Positions 34,588-43,500 of a DNA stretch of 64,000 bases are shown here, one piece after another. The notes under the pieces are model-generated. The model saw nothing but the letters and a program-made list of their open reading frames with translations, ran no database searches and was not told where the DNA came from. The translations under genes were made by a program, and so were the position numbers. Every line of letters starts with the position of its first letter. Positions within the stretch are counted from its first letter, which is position 1. The stretch is from Corynebacterium sp. (GTDB lineage: Bacteria > Actinomycetota > Actinomycetes > Mycobacteriales > Mycobacteriaceae), in assembly GCF_030152825.1 (NCBI RefSeq), contig NZ_JASLIP010000007.1, positions 1 to 64,000 on the forward strand. The letters are read 5' to 3'.

Positions 34588-36036
34588 TTACTTGTCCGTG
34601 AGCTTCTTGTAGGCAGCCTCGACGTCTTCCAGACCACCCAGGCCGTTGAAGGCCTGCTCTGGGTAAGCGTCGAACTCGCCATCACAGATGCGCTCGAAGG
34701 CGTCGATGGTCTCCTCCAGTGGGACGAAGGAGCCCGGGATGCCCGTGAACTTCTCTGCGACGAAGAAGTTCTGGCCCAGGAAGCGCTCGATACGACGAGC
34801 ACGCTGGACGGTAATCTTGTCCTCCTCAGACAGCTCGTCCATACCGAGGATGGCGATGATGTCCTGGAGCTCCTTGTTCTTCTGCAGGATGTTGATCACG
34901 CGCTGCGCAACCTCGTAGTGCTTCTCGCCGACGATGCCCGGCTCGAGGATACGAGAGGTGGAGGTCAGCGGGTTCACTGCCGGGTAAATACCCTTGGAAG
35001 CGATCGCACGGTCCAGCTCGGTGGTTGCGTCGAGGTGGGCGAAGGTCGTCGCCGGTGCCGGGTCGGTGTAGTCATCGGCCGGCACGTAGACAGCCTGCAG
35101 GGAGGTAATGGACTTACCCTTCGTGGAGGTAATGCGCTCCTGCAGGACACCCATCTCGTCGGCCAGGGTCGGCTGGTAACCCACTGCAGACGGCATGCGG
35201 CCGAGCAGCGTGGAGACCTCAGAACCTGCCTGGGTGAAACGGAAGATGTTGTCGATGAACAGCAGCACGTCCTGGCCCTGAACATCGCGGAAGTACTCCG
35301 CCATGGTCAGACCGGACAGAGCCACGCGCATACGAACTCCCGGCGGCTCATCCATCTGACCGAACACCAGCGCGGTGTCCTGGAGCACGCCCATCTCCTC
35401 CATCTCGAGGAAGAGGTCCGTACCCTCACGGGTACGCTCACCGACGCCGGCGAACACAGAGGTACCGGAGAACTCGCGGGCGATACGGGTAATCATCTCC
35501 TGAATCAGGACGGTCTTACCCACACCTGCACCACCGAAGAGGCCAATCTTGCCGCCCTTGACGTAAGGGGTCAGCAGGTCGATGACCTTAACGCCGGTCT
35601 CCAGGATCTCGGTCTTACCCTCGAGCTCGTCGAATGCCGGTGGCTCGCGGTGGATGCCCCACTGCTCGCCGTCGCGGCCGAGACCTGGCTCGTCCAGGCA
35701 GTCGCCCAGGGCGTTGAAGACGTGGCCCTTGACGACGTCGCCGACTGGAACGGAGATCGGCTTACCGGTGTCCTTGACCTCGGCGCCACGGATCAGACCG
35801 TCGGTCGGGGCCATGGAGACGGTGCGCACCAGGTTGTCACCCAGGTGCTGTGCGACCTCCAGGGTAATGGTCTTCGCAACTGCCTCGAGGTCAACCTCGA
35901 CGTGCAGTGCGTTGAATAGTGCTGGCTGCTGCCCACGCGGGAACTCCACGTCGACAACCGGGCCGATCACTCGAACGACGCGGCCGGCAGCAGTCGGTGC
36001 AGCGGAGTTCTGCTGCTCCTGAATTGCTGTAGTCAT
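34588..36036 (-). CDS. atpD: ATP synthase beta subunit
   Basis: A 482-aa catalytic F1 subunit. Walker A GGAGVGKTVLIQEM, the catalytic Glu region GERTREGTDL, Walker B VLLFIDNIFRF and the DELSEED-region (IIAILGMDELSEEDKITV) are present. Its start lies 2 bp after the atpG stop, so translation is coupled. Confidence 0.98.
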   Translation of the reverse strand: MTTAIQEQQNSAAPTAAGRVVRVIGPVVDVEFPRGQQPALFNALHVEVDLEAVAKTITLEVAQHLGDNLVRTVSMAPTDGLIRGAEVKDTGKPISVPVGDVVKGHVFNALGDCLDEPGLGRDGEQWGIHREPPAFDELEGKTEILETGVKVIDLLTPYVKGGKIGLFGGAGVGKTVLIQEMITRIAREFSGTSVFAGVGERTREGTDLFLEMEEMGVLQDTALVFGQMDEPPGVRMRVALSGLTMAEYFRDVQGQDVLLFIDNIFRFTQAGSEVSTLLGRMPSAVGYQPTLADEMGVLQERITSTKGKSITSLQAVYVPADDYTDPAPATTFAHLDATTELDRAIASKGIYPAVNPLTSTSRILEPGIVGEKHYEVAQRVINILQKNKELQDIIAILGMDELSEEDKITVQRARRIERFLGQNFFVAEKFTGIPGSFVPLEETIDAFERICDGEFDAYPEQAFNGLGGLEDVEAAYKKLTDK

Positions 36037-36038
36037 TA

Positions 36039-37016
36039 TTAGTCACTCTCTCCGCTATCGCCGAGCGCAGACGCGCCACCGACGATCTCTGTGATTTCCT
36101 GGGTAATCTGCGCCTGGCGAGCCTGGTTTGCGATACGAGACAGGTTCTCCACCAGCTCGCTCGCGTTGTCCGTCGCCGCACTCATAGCGGTACGACGCGC
36201 GGCCGACTCGGAGGCTGCTGCTTCGAGCAGCGCGGCGAAGATGCCGCGGGATACGTACTGCGGAAGCAGGTTCGCGAGAAGCGTGTCTGCGTCCGGTTCG
36301 AAATCCACCTCAGGAGAGATTTCGTCTGAGGCGTCCGACACCATGTCGGATCCCAGCTCCATCTTCTCCTCTTCGACGACAGTCTTGATTGGCAATAGGC
36401 GGTGTGCCTTTGGCACCTGGGAAAGCATCGAGTGGAACTCGGTGTAAACCATGTGGACTTCGTCGAAGCCCGGCACCTGGTCGCCCTCGGCGTTGACGCC
36501 GTCGACGACGTCGACCGTGCCCTCCGAACCGGCGAGGAAGCCGCCGATCAGGTGGTTACGCAGGTTCGCGGTTTCGGCGTACACCGGGTCCTGAGAGTGC
36601 CCGGTCCACGCTCCACTGATGTTTTCGTTGCGGAAGTTGTAGTAGGTCACGCCCTTGTTGCCAAGGATGTACAGGACAACTTCCTTGCCCTCGTCCTCAA
36701 GCAGCTTGCGGAGCTCCGCAGTGGTCTTGAAGACGTTGTTGTTGTAGCCACCGCACATGCCACGGTCACTCGAAACCACGAGGATGGCTGCGCGCTTCGG
36801 ATCCTTCGGCTCCCGGATCATCTTGTGATCCAGGGAGCTGGCGGAAGCCAGACGCTCGATCACCTTGGTGATCTCGTGAGCGTAAGGCTGCGAAGCGTCG
36901 ACGCGAGCCTGAGCCTTCGTGATCCTCGAGGTGGCGATAAGCTCCTGGGCCTTGGTGATCTTCTTGGTCGAGTTCACGGACTTGATACGTGACCTGAGTT
37001 CGCGAAGATTAGCCAT
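36039..37016 (-). CDS. atpG: ATP synthase gamma subunit
   Basis: A 325-aa central stalk subunit with the N-terminal coiled-coil helix (ANLRELRSRIKSVNSTKKITKAQELIATSRI), SSDRGMCGGYNNN, and the C-terminal rotor helix (MSAATDNASELVENLSRIANQARQAQITQEITEIVGGA). It is slightly longer than the E. coli protein because of an acidic insertion around residues 205-240 (MELGSDMVSDASDEISPEVDF), typical of actinobacterial gammas. Confidence 0.97.
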   Translation of the reverse strand: MANLRELRSRIKSVNSTKKITKAQELIATSRITKAQARVDASQPYAHEITKVIERLASASSLDHKMIREPKDPKRAAILVVSSDRGMCGGYNNNVFKTTAELRKLLEDEGKEVVLYILGNKGVTYYNFRNENISGAWTGHSQDPVYAETANLRNHLIGGFLAGSEGTVDVVDGVNAEGDQVPGFDEVHMVYTEFHSMLSQVPKAHRLLPIKTVVEEEKMELGSDMVSDASDEISPEVDFEPDADTLLANLLPQYVSRGIFAALLEAAASESAARRTAMSAATDNASELVENLSRIANQARQAQITQEITEIVGGASALGDSGESD

Positions 37017-37080
37017 GCGCTACCGCCTCCCTTCTTGTCCGTAGTTAGTCATGGTGCTTTGTCGATCCCTTTCCGCGGCC

Positions 37081-38718
37081 TTAAACGGTCTTGCGGGTAA
37101 CGGTGATCTTGGACCGGTTATCTTCGTCCTGCTCCATGGCGCGAGCCTCCGGCTCCCGGATGATCGGGGTGCCGTCGGTGGTCTGGAAACCACGCTTGAA
37201 CTCGCTGGTGGACTGCTTCAGCTGCGCCTGGGACTCCTCGGTGAACGGGGTGCCGCCAGCGATCTGGTCGAAGACGCCAGATGCGTTGGAGCGCAGGTGC
37301 TCAATCAGCTCAGCCTCGAAGCGACGGACGTCCTCGACTGGGACGTCGTCGAACTCGCCCTCGCCGGCCAGCCAGATGGAGATCATCTGGTGCTCGACGG
37401 ACTGCGGTGCGTGCTCGGTCTGCTTCAGCAGCTCGACGAGGCGCTCACCGCGCTCCAGCTGAGCCTTGGAAGCGTCGTCCAGGTCGGATGCGAAGGCAGA
37501 GAATGCCTCCAGGTCGCGGTATGCGGCCAGGTCCAGACGCAGGTTACCGGACACCTTCTTCATGCCCTTGGTCTGTGCGTCACCACCGACACGAGAAACG
37601 GACACACCAACGTTAATTGCCGGGCGGACGCCCTGGTTGAACAGGTCAGACTCAAGGAAGACCTGACCGTCGGTAATGGAAATAACGTTGGTCGGAATGA
37701 AGGCAGACACGTCGTTTGCCTTCGTCTCGATGATCGGCAGTGCGGTCAGGGAGCCGCCACCCAGCTCGTCGTTCAGCTTTGCGGCACGCTCGAGAAGACG
37801 GGAGTGCAGGTAGAACACGTCACCTGGGTATGCCTCGCGGCCCGGCGGGCGGCGCAGCAGCAGGGAAATCGCGCGGTAGGCCTCAGCCTGCTTGGTCAGG
37901 TCATCGTAGATGACGAGGACGTGCTTGCCCTGGTACATCCAGTGCTGGCCCAGAGCTGCACCCGCGAACGGTGCGAGCCACTTGAAGCCTGCGGAGTCGG
38001 ATGCCGGTGCGGCAACGATGGTGGTGTAGTCCAGCGCGCCGTGCTCTTCCAGGGTCTGGCGAATCGACGCAATGGTCGAACCCTTCTGACCAATCGCAAC
38101 GTAGATGCAGCGCACCTGCTTCGATGGGTCGCCGGACTCCCAGTTGTCACGCTGGTTGAGGATGGTGTCGATGCAGACGGAGGTCTTACCCGTCTTACGG
38201 TCACCAATGATCAGCTGGCGCTGACCGCGGCCAATCGGCGTCATTGCGTCGATAGCCTTGATGCCGGTCTGCATCGGCTCGTTCACTGGCTGACGCATCA
38301 GGACGGAAGGAGCCTGCAGCTCAAGTGCGCGCTCCTCCGTGTCGGTGATGTCGCCAAGGCCGTCGATCGGCTCACCCAGTGGGTTGATAACGCGGCCGAG
38401 GAAGTTCTCCCCGACCGGAATGGAAAGGACTTCTCCGGTCCGCTTTACCTCGTCGCCCTCTTTAAGGGTCTCGTAGTTACCCAGGACCACGACGCCGACA
38501 GAGTCGGTGTCCAGGTTCTGAGCGACGCCAATGACGCCGCCTGGGAACTCGAGCAGCTCGTTAGCCATCACCGATGGCATGCCGCTCACGTTGGCAATGC
38601 CGTCGGCTGCCGTCGTGACCACGCCGACCTCCTCGCGGGAGGCCTCCGGGGAGTAGCTCGAGGTGTAGTTCGCAATCGCGCTACGGATCTCATCGGAGGA
38701 GATCGTCAGCTCCGCCAT
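37081..38718 (-). CDS. atpA: ATP synthase alpha subunit
   Basis: A 545-aa regulatory/catalytic F1 subunit with Walker A GDRKTGKTSVCIDT, the signature GVSVSRVGGDAQTKGM and a C-terminal extension (TPIIREPEARAMEQDEDNRSKITV) known from corynebacteria and mycobacteria, where it dampens ATP hydrolysis. ATG 38718 (MAELTIS) is the family start; an upstream in-frame codon would add 11 unrelated residues. Confidence 0.98.
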   Translation of the reverse strand: MAELTISSDEIRSAIANYTSSYSPEASREEVGVVTTAADGIANVSGMPSVMANELLEFPGGVIGVAQNLDTDSVGVVVLGNYETLKEGDEVKRTGEVLSIPVGENFLGRVINPLGEPIDGLGDITDTEERALELQAPSVLMRQPVNEPMQTGIKAIDAMTPIGRGQRQLIIGDRKTGKTSVCIDTILNQRDNWESGDPSKQVRCIYVAIGQKGSTIASIRQTLEEHGALDYTTIVAAPASDSAGFKWLAPFAGAALGQHWMYQGKHVLVIYDDLTKQAEAYRAISLLLRRPPGREAYPGDVFYLHSRLLERAAKLNDELGGGSLTALPIIETKANDVSAFIPTNVISITDGQVFLESDLFNQGVRPAINVGVSVSRVGGDAQTKGMKKVSGNLRLDLAAYRDLEAFSAFASDLDDASKAQLERGERLVELLKQTEHAPQSVEHQMISIWLAGEGEFDDVPVEDVRRFEAELIEHLRSNASGVFDQIAGGTPFTEESQAQLKQSTSEFKRGFQTTDGTPIIREPEARAMEQDEDNRSKITVTRKTV

Positions 38719-38775
38719 GTTTTTCCTGCTCTCGGTTTCGTGTTCCAGCAATTCGTGTTCTCGCTTGGTCGGTCG

Positions 38776-39594
38776 TTATGCGAGAGAACGACGCATACGC
38801 TCCAGCTTGCCAGCTGTGCTTCCGTCGATCACTTCGTCGCCGACCCGGACTACGGCACCGCCGAGGAGGCTGGAGTCAACCTCAGTGTGAACCGCAATCT
38901 TGCGACCATAAATCTTGTGCAACTTCTCGGAGAGGCTTGCCTTCTGCTCCTCGGACAGCGGGCCGGCGCTGGTAACGCGCGCGACCTCGAAGCCGTTGAG
39001 GGAAGCTGCCTCCTGGCACAGGTCATCCAGCAGGTCGACCGGCGCCTTGCGGGCGCGACCGACTGCCTGCAGGGCCAGAGCTTCAGTCACCGAGGAGACC
39101 TTGCCGTAGATAACCTTCGCGAGAAGGTCGCGACGGTCGTCCACAGCTGCTGCTCGATCGGAGAGCAGAAGCTCGAGCTCGGACTCGCGCTCGAGGATGC
39201 GGGCGAGGGAGAACAGCTCCCCCTCGACGCGCTCGAGCTGGCCCTGGGCCTCAGCCGAACGAAGCAGTGCTCGGCGGCCGAGACGCTCCAGGCCGGTCCG
39301 GAAGTCCTGCGAGTTTGACCAGTTTTGGGATACCGCAGCGGACACGATCTCTTCAGTAGAGGCCGTGACCTTGCCGGACAGCAGGGTCTTGACGAGTTCG
39401 ACACGCTGTTCCGGGGTTGCAGCGGCGTCGACCATTGCGACGCGCAGGCTGCGCTCCTGATCCAGGACGTCGACGACATCGAAAAGCTCGGTGCCGGTCG
39501 TTGCTCCGTTGCCTACTGCGTTATCAGACTCCTTCAGACCCTGGTCCAAGGTCTTGATGAGTCGCTCAAATGCCTCGCGGCTCGCTGCGTGCAT
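38776..39594 (-). CDS. atpH: ATP synthase delta subunit
   Basis: A 272-aa delta subunit linking F1 to the peripheral stalk. It is longer than the ~180-aa E. coli protein because the actinobacterial form carries an extra N-terminal helical part (HAASREAFERLIKTLDQGLKESD). The C-terminal signature ITSAGPLSEEQK-type (here VTSAGPLSEEQKASLSEKL) and GGAVVRVGDEVIDGSTAGKLERMRRSL are clear. ATG 39594 has GGAAG 9 nt upstream; a GTG at 39603 overlaps the atpF stop. Confidence 0.96.
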   Translation of the reverse strand: MHAASREAFERLIKTLDQGLKESDNAVGNGATTGTELFDVVDVLDQERSLRVAMVDAAATPEQRVELVKTLLSGKVTASTEEIVSAAVSQNWSNSQDFRTGLERLGRRALLRSAEAQGQLERVEGELFSLARILERESELELLLSDRAAAVDDRRDLLAKVIYGKVSSVTEALALQAVGRARKAPVDLLDDLCQEAASLNGFEVARVTSAGPLSEEQKASLSEKLHKIYGRKIAVHTEVDSSLLGGAVVRVGDEVIDGSTAGKLERMRRSLA

Positions 39595-39599
39595 ACCGA

Positions 39600-40160
39600 T
39601 CACTTCCCAGCGGTGCCGACGTTGTCCAGCCCGGCGAGGAAGTTGTCGATGGTGCCCGAACGCTTGACGTCATCGTTCAGCTGCTCGCCCAGCAGGCGCT
39701 CAGCCAGGTTGATGGAGTTCTCCCCCATCTCCTTGCGAAGGTCAGCAACCACGGAAGCGCGGTTGGCCTCCAGCTGCTTGTTACCAGCCTCAACGATGCG
39801 GTTGGACTCCTCGGTTGCCTGCGTCTTCATGTCAGCGATGATCTTCTGCCCCTGGGAGCGAGCATCATCACGGATCTGAGCCGCTTCGGTGCGTGCCTCT
39901 GCGAGCTGCTTGTTGTACTTCTCGAGGGCTTCCTGAGCCTCGGCCTTGGCGGCCTCTGCACGCTGAATGCCACCCTCGATTTTGTCCTCACGCTGAGTCA
40001 GCACTTCCTGGAACTTCGGAAGGACAACCTTCGCGAAGACAAACAGGATGACGGCAAACGGGATAATGGACCAGACGATGTCATAAAGCGGTGGAATGAG
40101 CGGGTTAATCGGCTCTTCCAACGGCAGCGTCTCAGCTGCCAAGAAAAAGGTGTTCGTCAT
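39600..40160 (-). CDS. atpF: ATP synthase b subunit
   Basis: A 186-aa peripheral stalk subunit with one N-terminal membrane helix (YDIVWSIIPFAVILFVFAKVVLPKFQEVL) and a long charged coiled coil (REDKIEGGIQRAEAAKAEAQEALEKYNKQLAEARTEAAQI). It lies between atpE and atpH in standard order, with its stop 5 bp before the atpH ATG. Confidence 0.97.
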   Translation of the reverse strand: MTNTFFLAAETLPLEEPINPLIPPLYDIVWSIIPFAVILFVFAKVVLPKFQEVLTQREDKIEGGIQRAEAAKAEAQEALEKYNKQLAEARTEAAQIRDDARSQGQKIIADMKTQATEESNRIVEAGNKQLEANRASVVADLRKEMGENSINLAERLLGEQLNDDVKRSGTIDNFLAGLDNVGTAGK

Positions 40161-40243
40161 AGTCTCCAGCTTTCGCTTTAGTGCGTTGTTCTTGAAAGTC
40201 CTAAGTTTTTAAAACTTTTTCTCACGATCGGTGCCGGTTCGTT

Positions 40244-40264
40244 GGCTCCTCACGGGGAGGAGCC
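40244..40264 (-). terminator. Intercistronic hairpin between atpE and atpF
   Basis: A perfect 8-bp stem GGCTCCTC / GAGGAGCC with a 5-nt loop in the 147-bp gap after atpE. It has no T-tract. Such hairpins often stabilise the upstream atpE mRNA, whose product is needed in many copies, or partly attenuate the downstream genes. This is inference. Confidence 0.5.
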
Positions 40265-40307
40265 TGAGAGCCCGTGTAATCCCCGACCGCTTCTTGAGCG
40301 GACTGAC

Positions 40308-40550
40308 TTAGAACAGGAAGCCGGCGACGAAACCAATCAGGGCCAGGGCCTCAGCGAACGCGATACCCAGGAACATGGTGGTGCGCAGCTGGCCAGCCAT
40401 CTCCGGCTGACGTGCCATAGCCTCAGCGGTCTTACCTGCAACGTTACCCACACCGATTGCGGAACCGATTGCTGCGAGGCCGTAGCCGATGGTGCCGAAG
40501 CCCTCGAACTTGGTGACAGTGTCCTGAGCCAGGAAGAGGATGTCGTTCAT
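40308..40550 (-). CDS. atpE: ATP synthase c subunit (proteolipid)
   Basis: An 80-aa rotor subunit. It is a helical hairpin with the Gly-rich first helix (GLAAIGSAIGVGNVAG, residues 24-39), the conserved RQPE loop at 47-50 and the ion-binding Glu67 (AFAEALAL) in helix 2. No extra Na-binding residues are evident, so proton use is expected. It is the region targeted by diarylquinolines in mycobacteria. Confidence 0.97.
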   Translation of the reverse strand: MNDILFLAQDTVTKFEGFGTIGYGLAAIGSAIGVGNVAGKTAEAMARQPEMAGQLRTTMFLGIAFAEALALIGFVAGFLF

Positions 40551-40650
40551 TTGGTTTCCATTACCTTTCTGGTGACCGATCTTTCCGCTTGTTGCGGGTG
40601 GTTTGTGACGATCGGTTCAGTTGTTCAGATTTCAGAGTTACTAACCGGGG

Positions 40651-41451
40651 TTAGTGTGCGTCCGCGTGCAAGCTCAGCTCGATGTACACAGCCGTCAGCA
40701 GGGCGAAGATGTACGCCTGCAGGAAGACGATCATGAGCTCGAAGAGCGAGAATGCGATCGCGAAGACCATCGTGCCGCCAGCCACCAACGACCAGCCGTT
40801 CAGCTGCCAGAAGAAGAAGTTCGTGGCGCTGAAAAGCATGACGAGGATGATGTGACCGGCCAGCATGTTGGCCATAAGACGAATGGTCAGGGTTACCGGA
40901 CGGAGGATAAAGGTCGAGAAGAATTCGATCGGTACAACAATGAAGTGGATGAAGGTCGGCAGGCCAGGAATGACCAGCGAGGACTTCATGTACTTACCGA
41001 ACCCGTAACGCTTCACACCCGCGTAGATAAACACCACATATGCCACAAGCGCCAGTACCAGCGGGAGGCCGACACGGGCGCTTGGGGAGATGTTCAGGAA
41101 CGGGATGAGGGTCGGCAGGTTCGCAGCCACGACAGTGAAGAAGATTGCCGCAATCACCGGCAGGAACCGGCGACCTTCCTTCTTGCCTAGAATTTCCTCC
41201 GCGATGTGGATCCGCACGAAGTCCAGAGCGATTTCGCCAACGTTCTGGATGCCGCGGGGAACCAGCTTCGGCTTGCGCATAGCGATCAGGAAGAAGATCA
41301 CCACGATGGCGATCATCAGGATACGCACGAGCATGAGACGGTCGAGGGCGAAGATATCGCCCGCGAAACCGGTCAGCCACAGCTGATTTGGATCCACCTG
41401 CCCCGGGAAGAATTCGTGCTCCAATGAAGGGGGATGAAACTCACCCTTCAT
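40651..41451 (-). CDS. atpB: ATP synthase a subunit
   Basis: A 266-aa membrane subunit forming the proton half-channels. The family signature with the essential Arg is LTIRLMANMLAGHIIL; the N-terminus KGEFHPPSLEHEFFPG is typical of corynebacterial AtpB. ATG 41451 was chosen from homology in the N-terminal block; it lacks a good SD. The frame runs upstream to 41730, but that part is made from the leader hairpin and is not protein. The gene is preceded by a 347-bp gap. Confidence 0.9.
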   Translation of the reverse strand: MKGEFHPPSLEHEFFPGQVDPNQLWLTGFAGDIFALDRLMLVRILMIAIVVIFFLIAMRKPKLVPRGIQNVGEIALDFVRIHIAEEILGKKEGRRFLPVIAAIFFTVVAANLPTLIPFLNISPSARVGLPLVLALVAYVVFIYAGVKRYGFGKYMKSSLVIPGLPTFIHFIVVPIEFFSTFILRPVTLTIRLMANMLAGHIILVMLFSATNFFFWQLNGWSLVAGGTMVFAIAFSLFELMIVFLQAYIFALLTAVYIELSLHADAH

Positions 41452-41798
41452 TGCCAAGGTTGTTACACTCAGCGTTCTCTCCCGTGATTGGGCCGCGTGA
41501 ACTTTTAGAAAAGTTAGGCGGTGCGATGGAGGTCTATTTCTTGGTATTACCTCTCCCCCAGGACTCCGTCGCACGTCCATGAGGGTGGGTCGGTGCCGAA
41601 TTACGCTGCCTTGGTGGCAAAACGCCCAGCAGCCCAGTTGGCCCGCTACGACTCTACCAGGAAACCCCCAAGAAACCATAAGCGAAACCCCACAGGATGT
41701 GATCACATTCACCTGCGGGGTTTCGCTCATTCCCTCTACGCCGGATCGCTGGCCCGAACAGCCCTCTTGCGCTGCTTGCCGCCGGCTCGATACGTGGC
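41452..41798. promoter_or_regulatory. atp operon leader region (347 bp, no gene)
   Basis: No gene is supported here on either strand. The stretch holds a strong hairpin at 41681-41727 just after the atpI-like stop, and then about 230 bp leading to atpB. I could not identify a clear -35/-10 pair; a TGGTAGAGT extended -10 near 41658 (minus strand) is one possibility. Confidence 0.4.
41681..41727 (-). terminator. Hairpin between atpI-like gene and atpB, with palindromic loop
   Basis: Outer stem AGCGAAACCCC / GGGGTTTCGCT, inner stem CAGG / CCTG, and a loop containing the palindrome ATGTGATCACAT (41697-41708). On the minus strand it follows the wecA-atpI unit by 72 bp and is followed by TTATGGTTTC. 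It is probably a terminator or attenuator ahead of the atp structural genes. Confidence 0.65.
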
Positions 41799-42311
41799 CT
41801 ATTTCTCGGGGATATACATCAGCTTCGTGCGCGTAATTGCCATGATTTCCGAGCCGAGCATCGCCACGAGCACCAGGATGATAGTGACCCCCAGTGCCGT
41901 ATTGTCATAGAAGGTCTTGTCCTTGATGACGATCAGCACAACCAGCAGCAGCGCCGCCTTGAGGAGCCAGGATCCCAGCACAGCCCCCAGGGTGGCCTGC
42001 GGGGAGGAGTTGGCAGTCACCAGCACCACGCCGATCGTCATCAACAGGAAGCCGCCACCAATCGCCGCACCGATGAGCGCGCCATAGATCCCCGGAAGGT
42101 CGCGCGTCGCGCCCCACAGGGCCAGCGAGAACACCGTCACCGCAGCCAGAGCGATGAGACCACCCCGGGCGGCACGGATCAGCGGACGGCGGGAATCACC
42201 GACGTCCGGGTCGTCCTCAACGGGAGGCAGCGGGGACTGCGCAGCTTGAGGGTCGGACACCTCGGGCTGGTCTGGCTGGCGGTCATTGTGACCTGCAAAA
42301 TCTTCACTCAC
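41799..42311 (-). CDS. ATP synthase I-like membrane protein
   Basis: A 170-aa protein with an acidic, Pro-rich N-terminus (~1-45) and four hydrophobic segments (GLIALAAVTVFSLALWG; IYGALIGAAIGGGFLLMTIGVVLV; GSWLLKAALLLVVLIVI; LGVTIILVLVAMLGSEIM). By place and topology it corresponds to the AtpI/i protein found before atpB, which helps c-ring assembly or Mg supply in other bacteria. Its start overlaps the wecA stop by 8 bp. It ends 72 bp before a strong hairpin. Confidence 0.7.
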   Translation of the reverse strand: MSEDFAGHNDRQPDQPEVSDPQAAQSPLPPVEDDPDVGDSRRPLIRAARGGLIALAAVTVFSLALWGATRDLPGIYGALIGAAIGGGFLLMTIGVVLVTANSSPQATLGAVLGSWLLKAALLLVVLIVIKDKTFYDNTALGVTIILVLVAMLGSEIMAITRTKLMYIPEK

Positions 42312-43485
42312 GTCGGATTACTCTATCTTCCGCTTCCCCAGATTTCCACAACGGAATCGCCGTGCTCGCCACGGCCACGAGCAGGAGCACCCCGACCAGG
42401 ATCGCGGTCAAGTTCGTCGGCAAGACCGTGGAACCCACCGCGCTGAACGCGGCCACCCCGACCCAGGTATAAAGCACCAGCACCACCTGCTTTTGAGTGT
42501 GCCCCAGGCGCAGCAGGCGGTGGTGCAGGTGCTTCTTATCCGGCGCAAACGGGCTCTTGCCAGCCGCCACGCGGCGCACGACAGCGAGCACGAGGTCCAA
42601 CAGCGGGATGAACAGCGCAGCCAGCACCACGATCACGGGAGACAGCAGCGCGAACATGTCCGCCACACCATAGAGGGAAAGGTTGATGCGCCCGGAGGCC
42701 GACACGCAGGCGGCTGAGAGCAGCATGCCGATGAGCATCGAGCCGGAATCCCCCATGAAGATTCGCGCAGGCGAGAAATTATGCGGCAAAAAGCCCATGC
42801 ACACCCCGGCCAGCACGGCGGAGATGATCGCCGGCGGATACGCGGACACCGCTCCACCCTGGTCGTGCAGGATCGTCAGCGAGTAGATCAGCACGGTGCC
42901 CGCCGCTATCAGCCCCAGACCGGCAGCCAGCCCGTCCAGGCCGTCGACGAAGTTCATCGCGTTGATGATCGTGACCGTGAGCAAAACGGTCAAGATCGTG
43001 GACTGGACCTGGTCCAGGATGAGGGTGGTCCCCTCCCCGCCCGGCCAATAGATCAGATACCAGCTCAACCCCAGCAGGCTCATGAGCGTCGCCCCCACGA
43101 CCTGACCGCCGAGCTTGACCCACCAGGCGATGTCCTGCAGGTCGTCGAGAATACCGACGATGACAATCACGAAGGCTGAGGCCAGCACCGCCGTCATATC
43201 CGGTGTGACCGGCGGGAATCCGCGATTCAAGGCAGGCAGCTGAGCTGCTGCGACGATCGCGACAACCACACCGGTAAACATCCCCACCCCGCCCAAGCGA
43301 GGCGTGGGAACCGTGTGCACGTCGCGCTCCCGGGGCATGGCCATGGTGCCGTAGCGGACCATGAGGTAGCGCACACCGCCAGTGGTTAGGAAGGTCACGG
43401 TACAGCCGACCAGCAACACGAGCGCCAGCTCGCGTAGCGGCACGCCGGCGCCCGCCACCGGCGTGAATCCCTGAGCCAAAAGCAT
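42304..43485 (-). CDS. wecA: Polyprenyl-phosphate GlcNAc-1-phosphate transferase (WecA/TagO/MraY family)
   Basis: A 393-aa polytopic transferase (about 11 hydrophobic segments) linking a sugar phosphate to decaprenyl phosphate. Visible motifs: PTPRLGGVGMF, GILDDLQDI with the Asp pair, NAMNFVDGLDGLAAG and FMGDSGSMLIG. The mycobacterial orthologue Rv1302 starts the rhamnosyl-GlcNAc linker joining arabinogalactan to peptidoglycan, so that is the likely role here. It overlaps atpI by 8 bp and follows tsaC by 15 bp, giving one leftward transcription series. Confidence 0.92.
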   Translation of the reverse strand: MLLAQGFTPVAGAGVPLRELALVLLVGCTVTFLTTGGVRYLMVRYGTMAMPRERDVHTVPTPRLGGVGMFTGVVVAIVAAAQLPALNRGFPPVTPDMTAVLASAFVIVIVGILDDLQDIAWWVKLGGQVVGATLMSLLGLSWYLIYWPGGEGTTLILDQVQSTILTVLLTVTIINAMNFVDGLDGLAAGLGLIAAGTVLIYSLTILHDQGGAVSAYPPAIISAVLAGVCMGFLPHNFSPARIFMGDSGSMLIGMLLSAACVSASGRINLSLYGVADMFALLSPVIVVLAALFIPLLDLVLAVVRRVAAGKSPFAPDKKHLHHRLLRLGHTQKQVVLVLYTWVGVAAFSAVGSTVLPTNLTAILVGVLLLVAVASTAIPLWKSGEAEDRVIRRE

Positions 43486-43500
43486 CCCGTCAGCCCACCT

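Noticed and set aside
41452..41730. N-terminal extension of AtpB
   Set aside because: The upstream 93 codons are made from the leader hairpin and have no membrane or stalk features; AtpB family homology starts at 41451.
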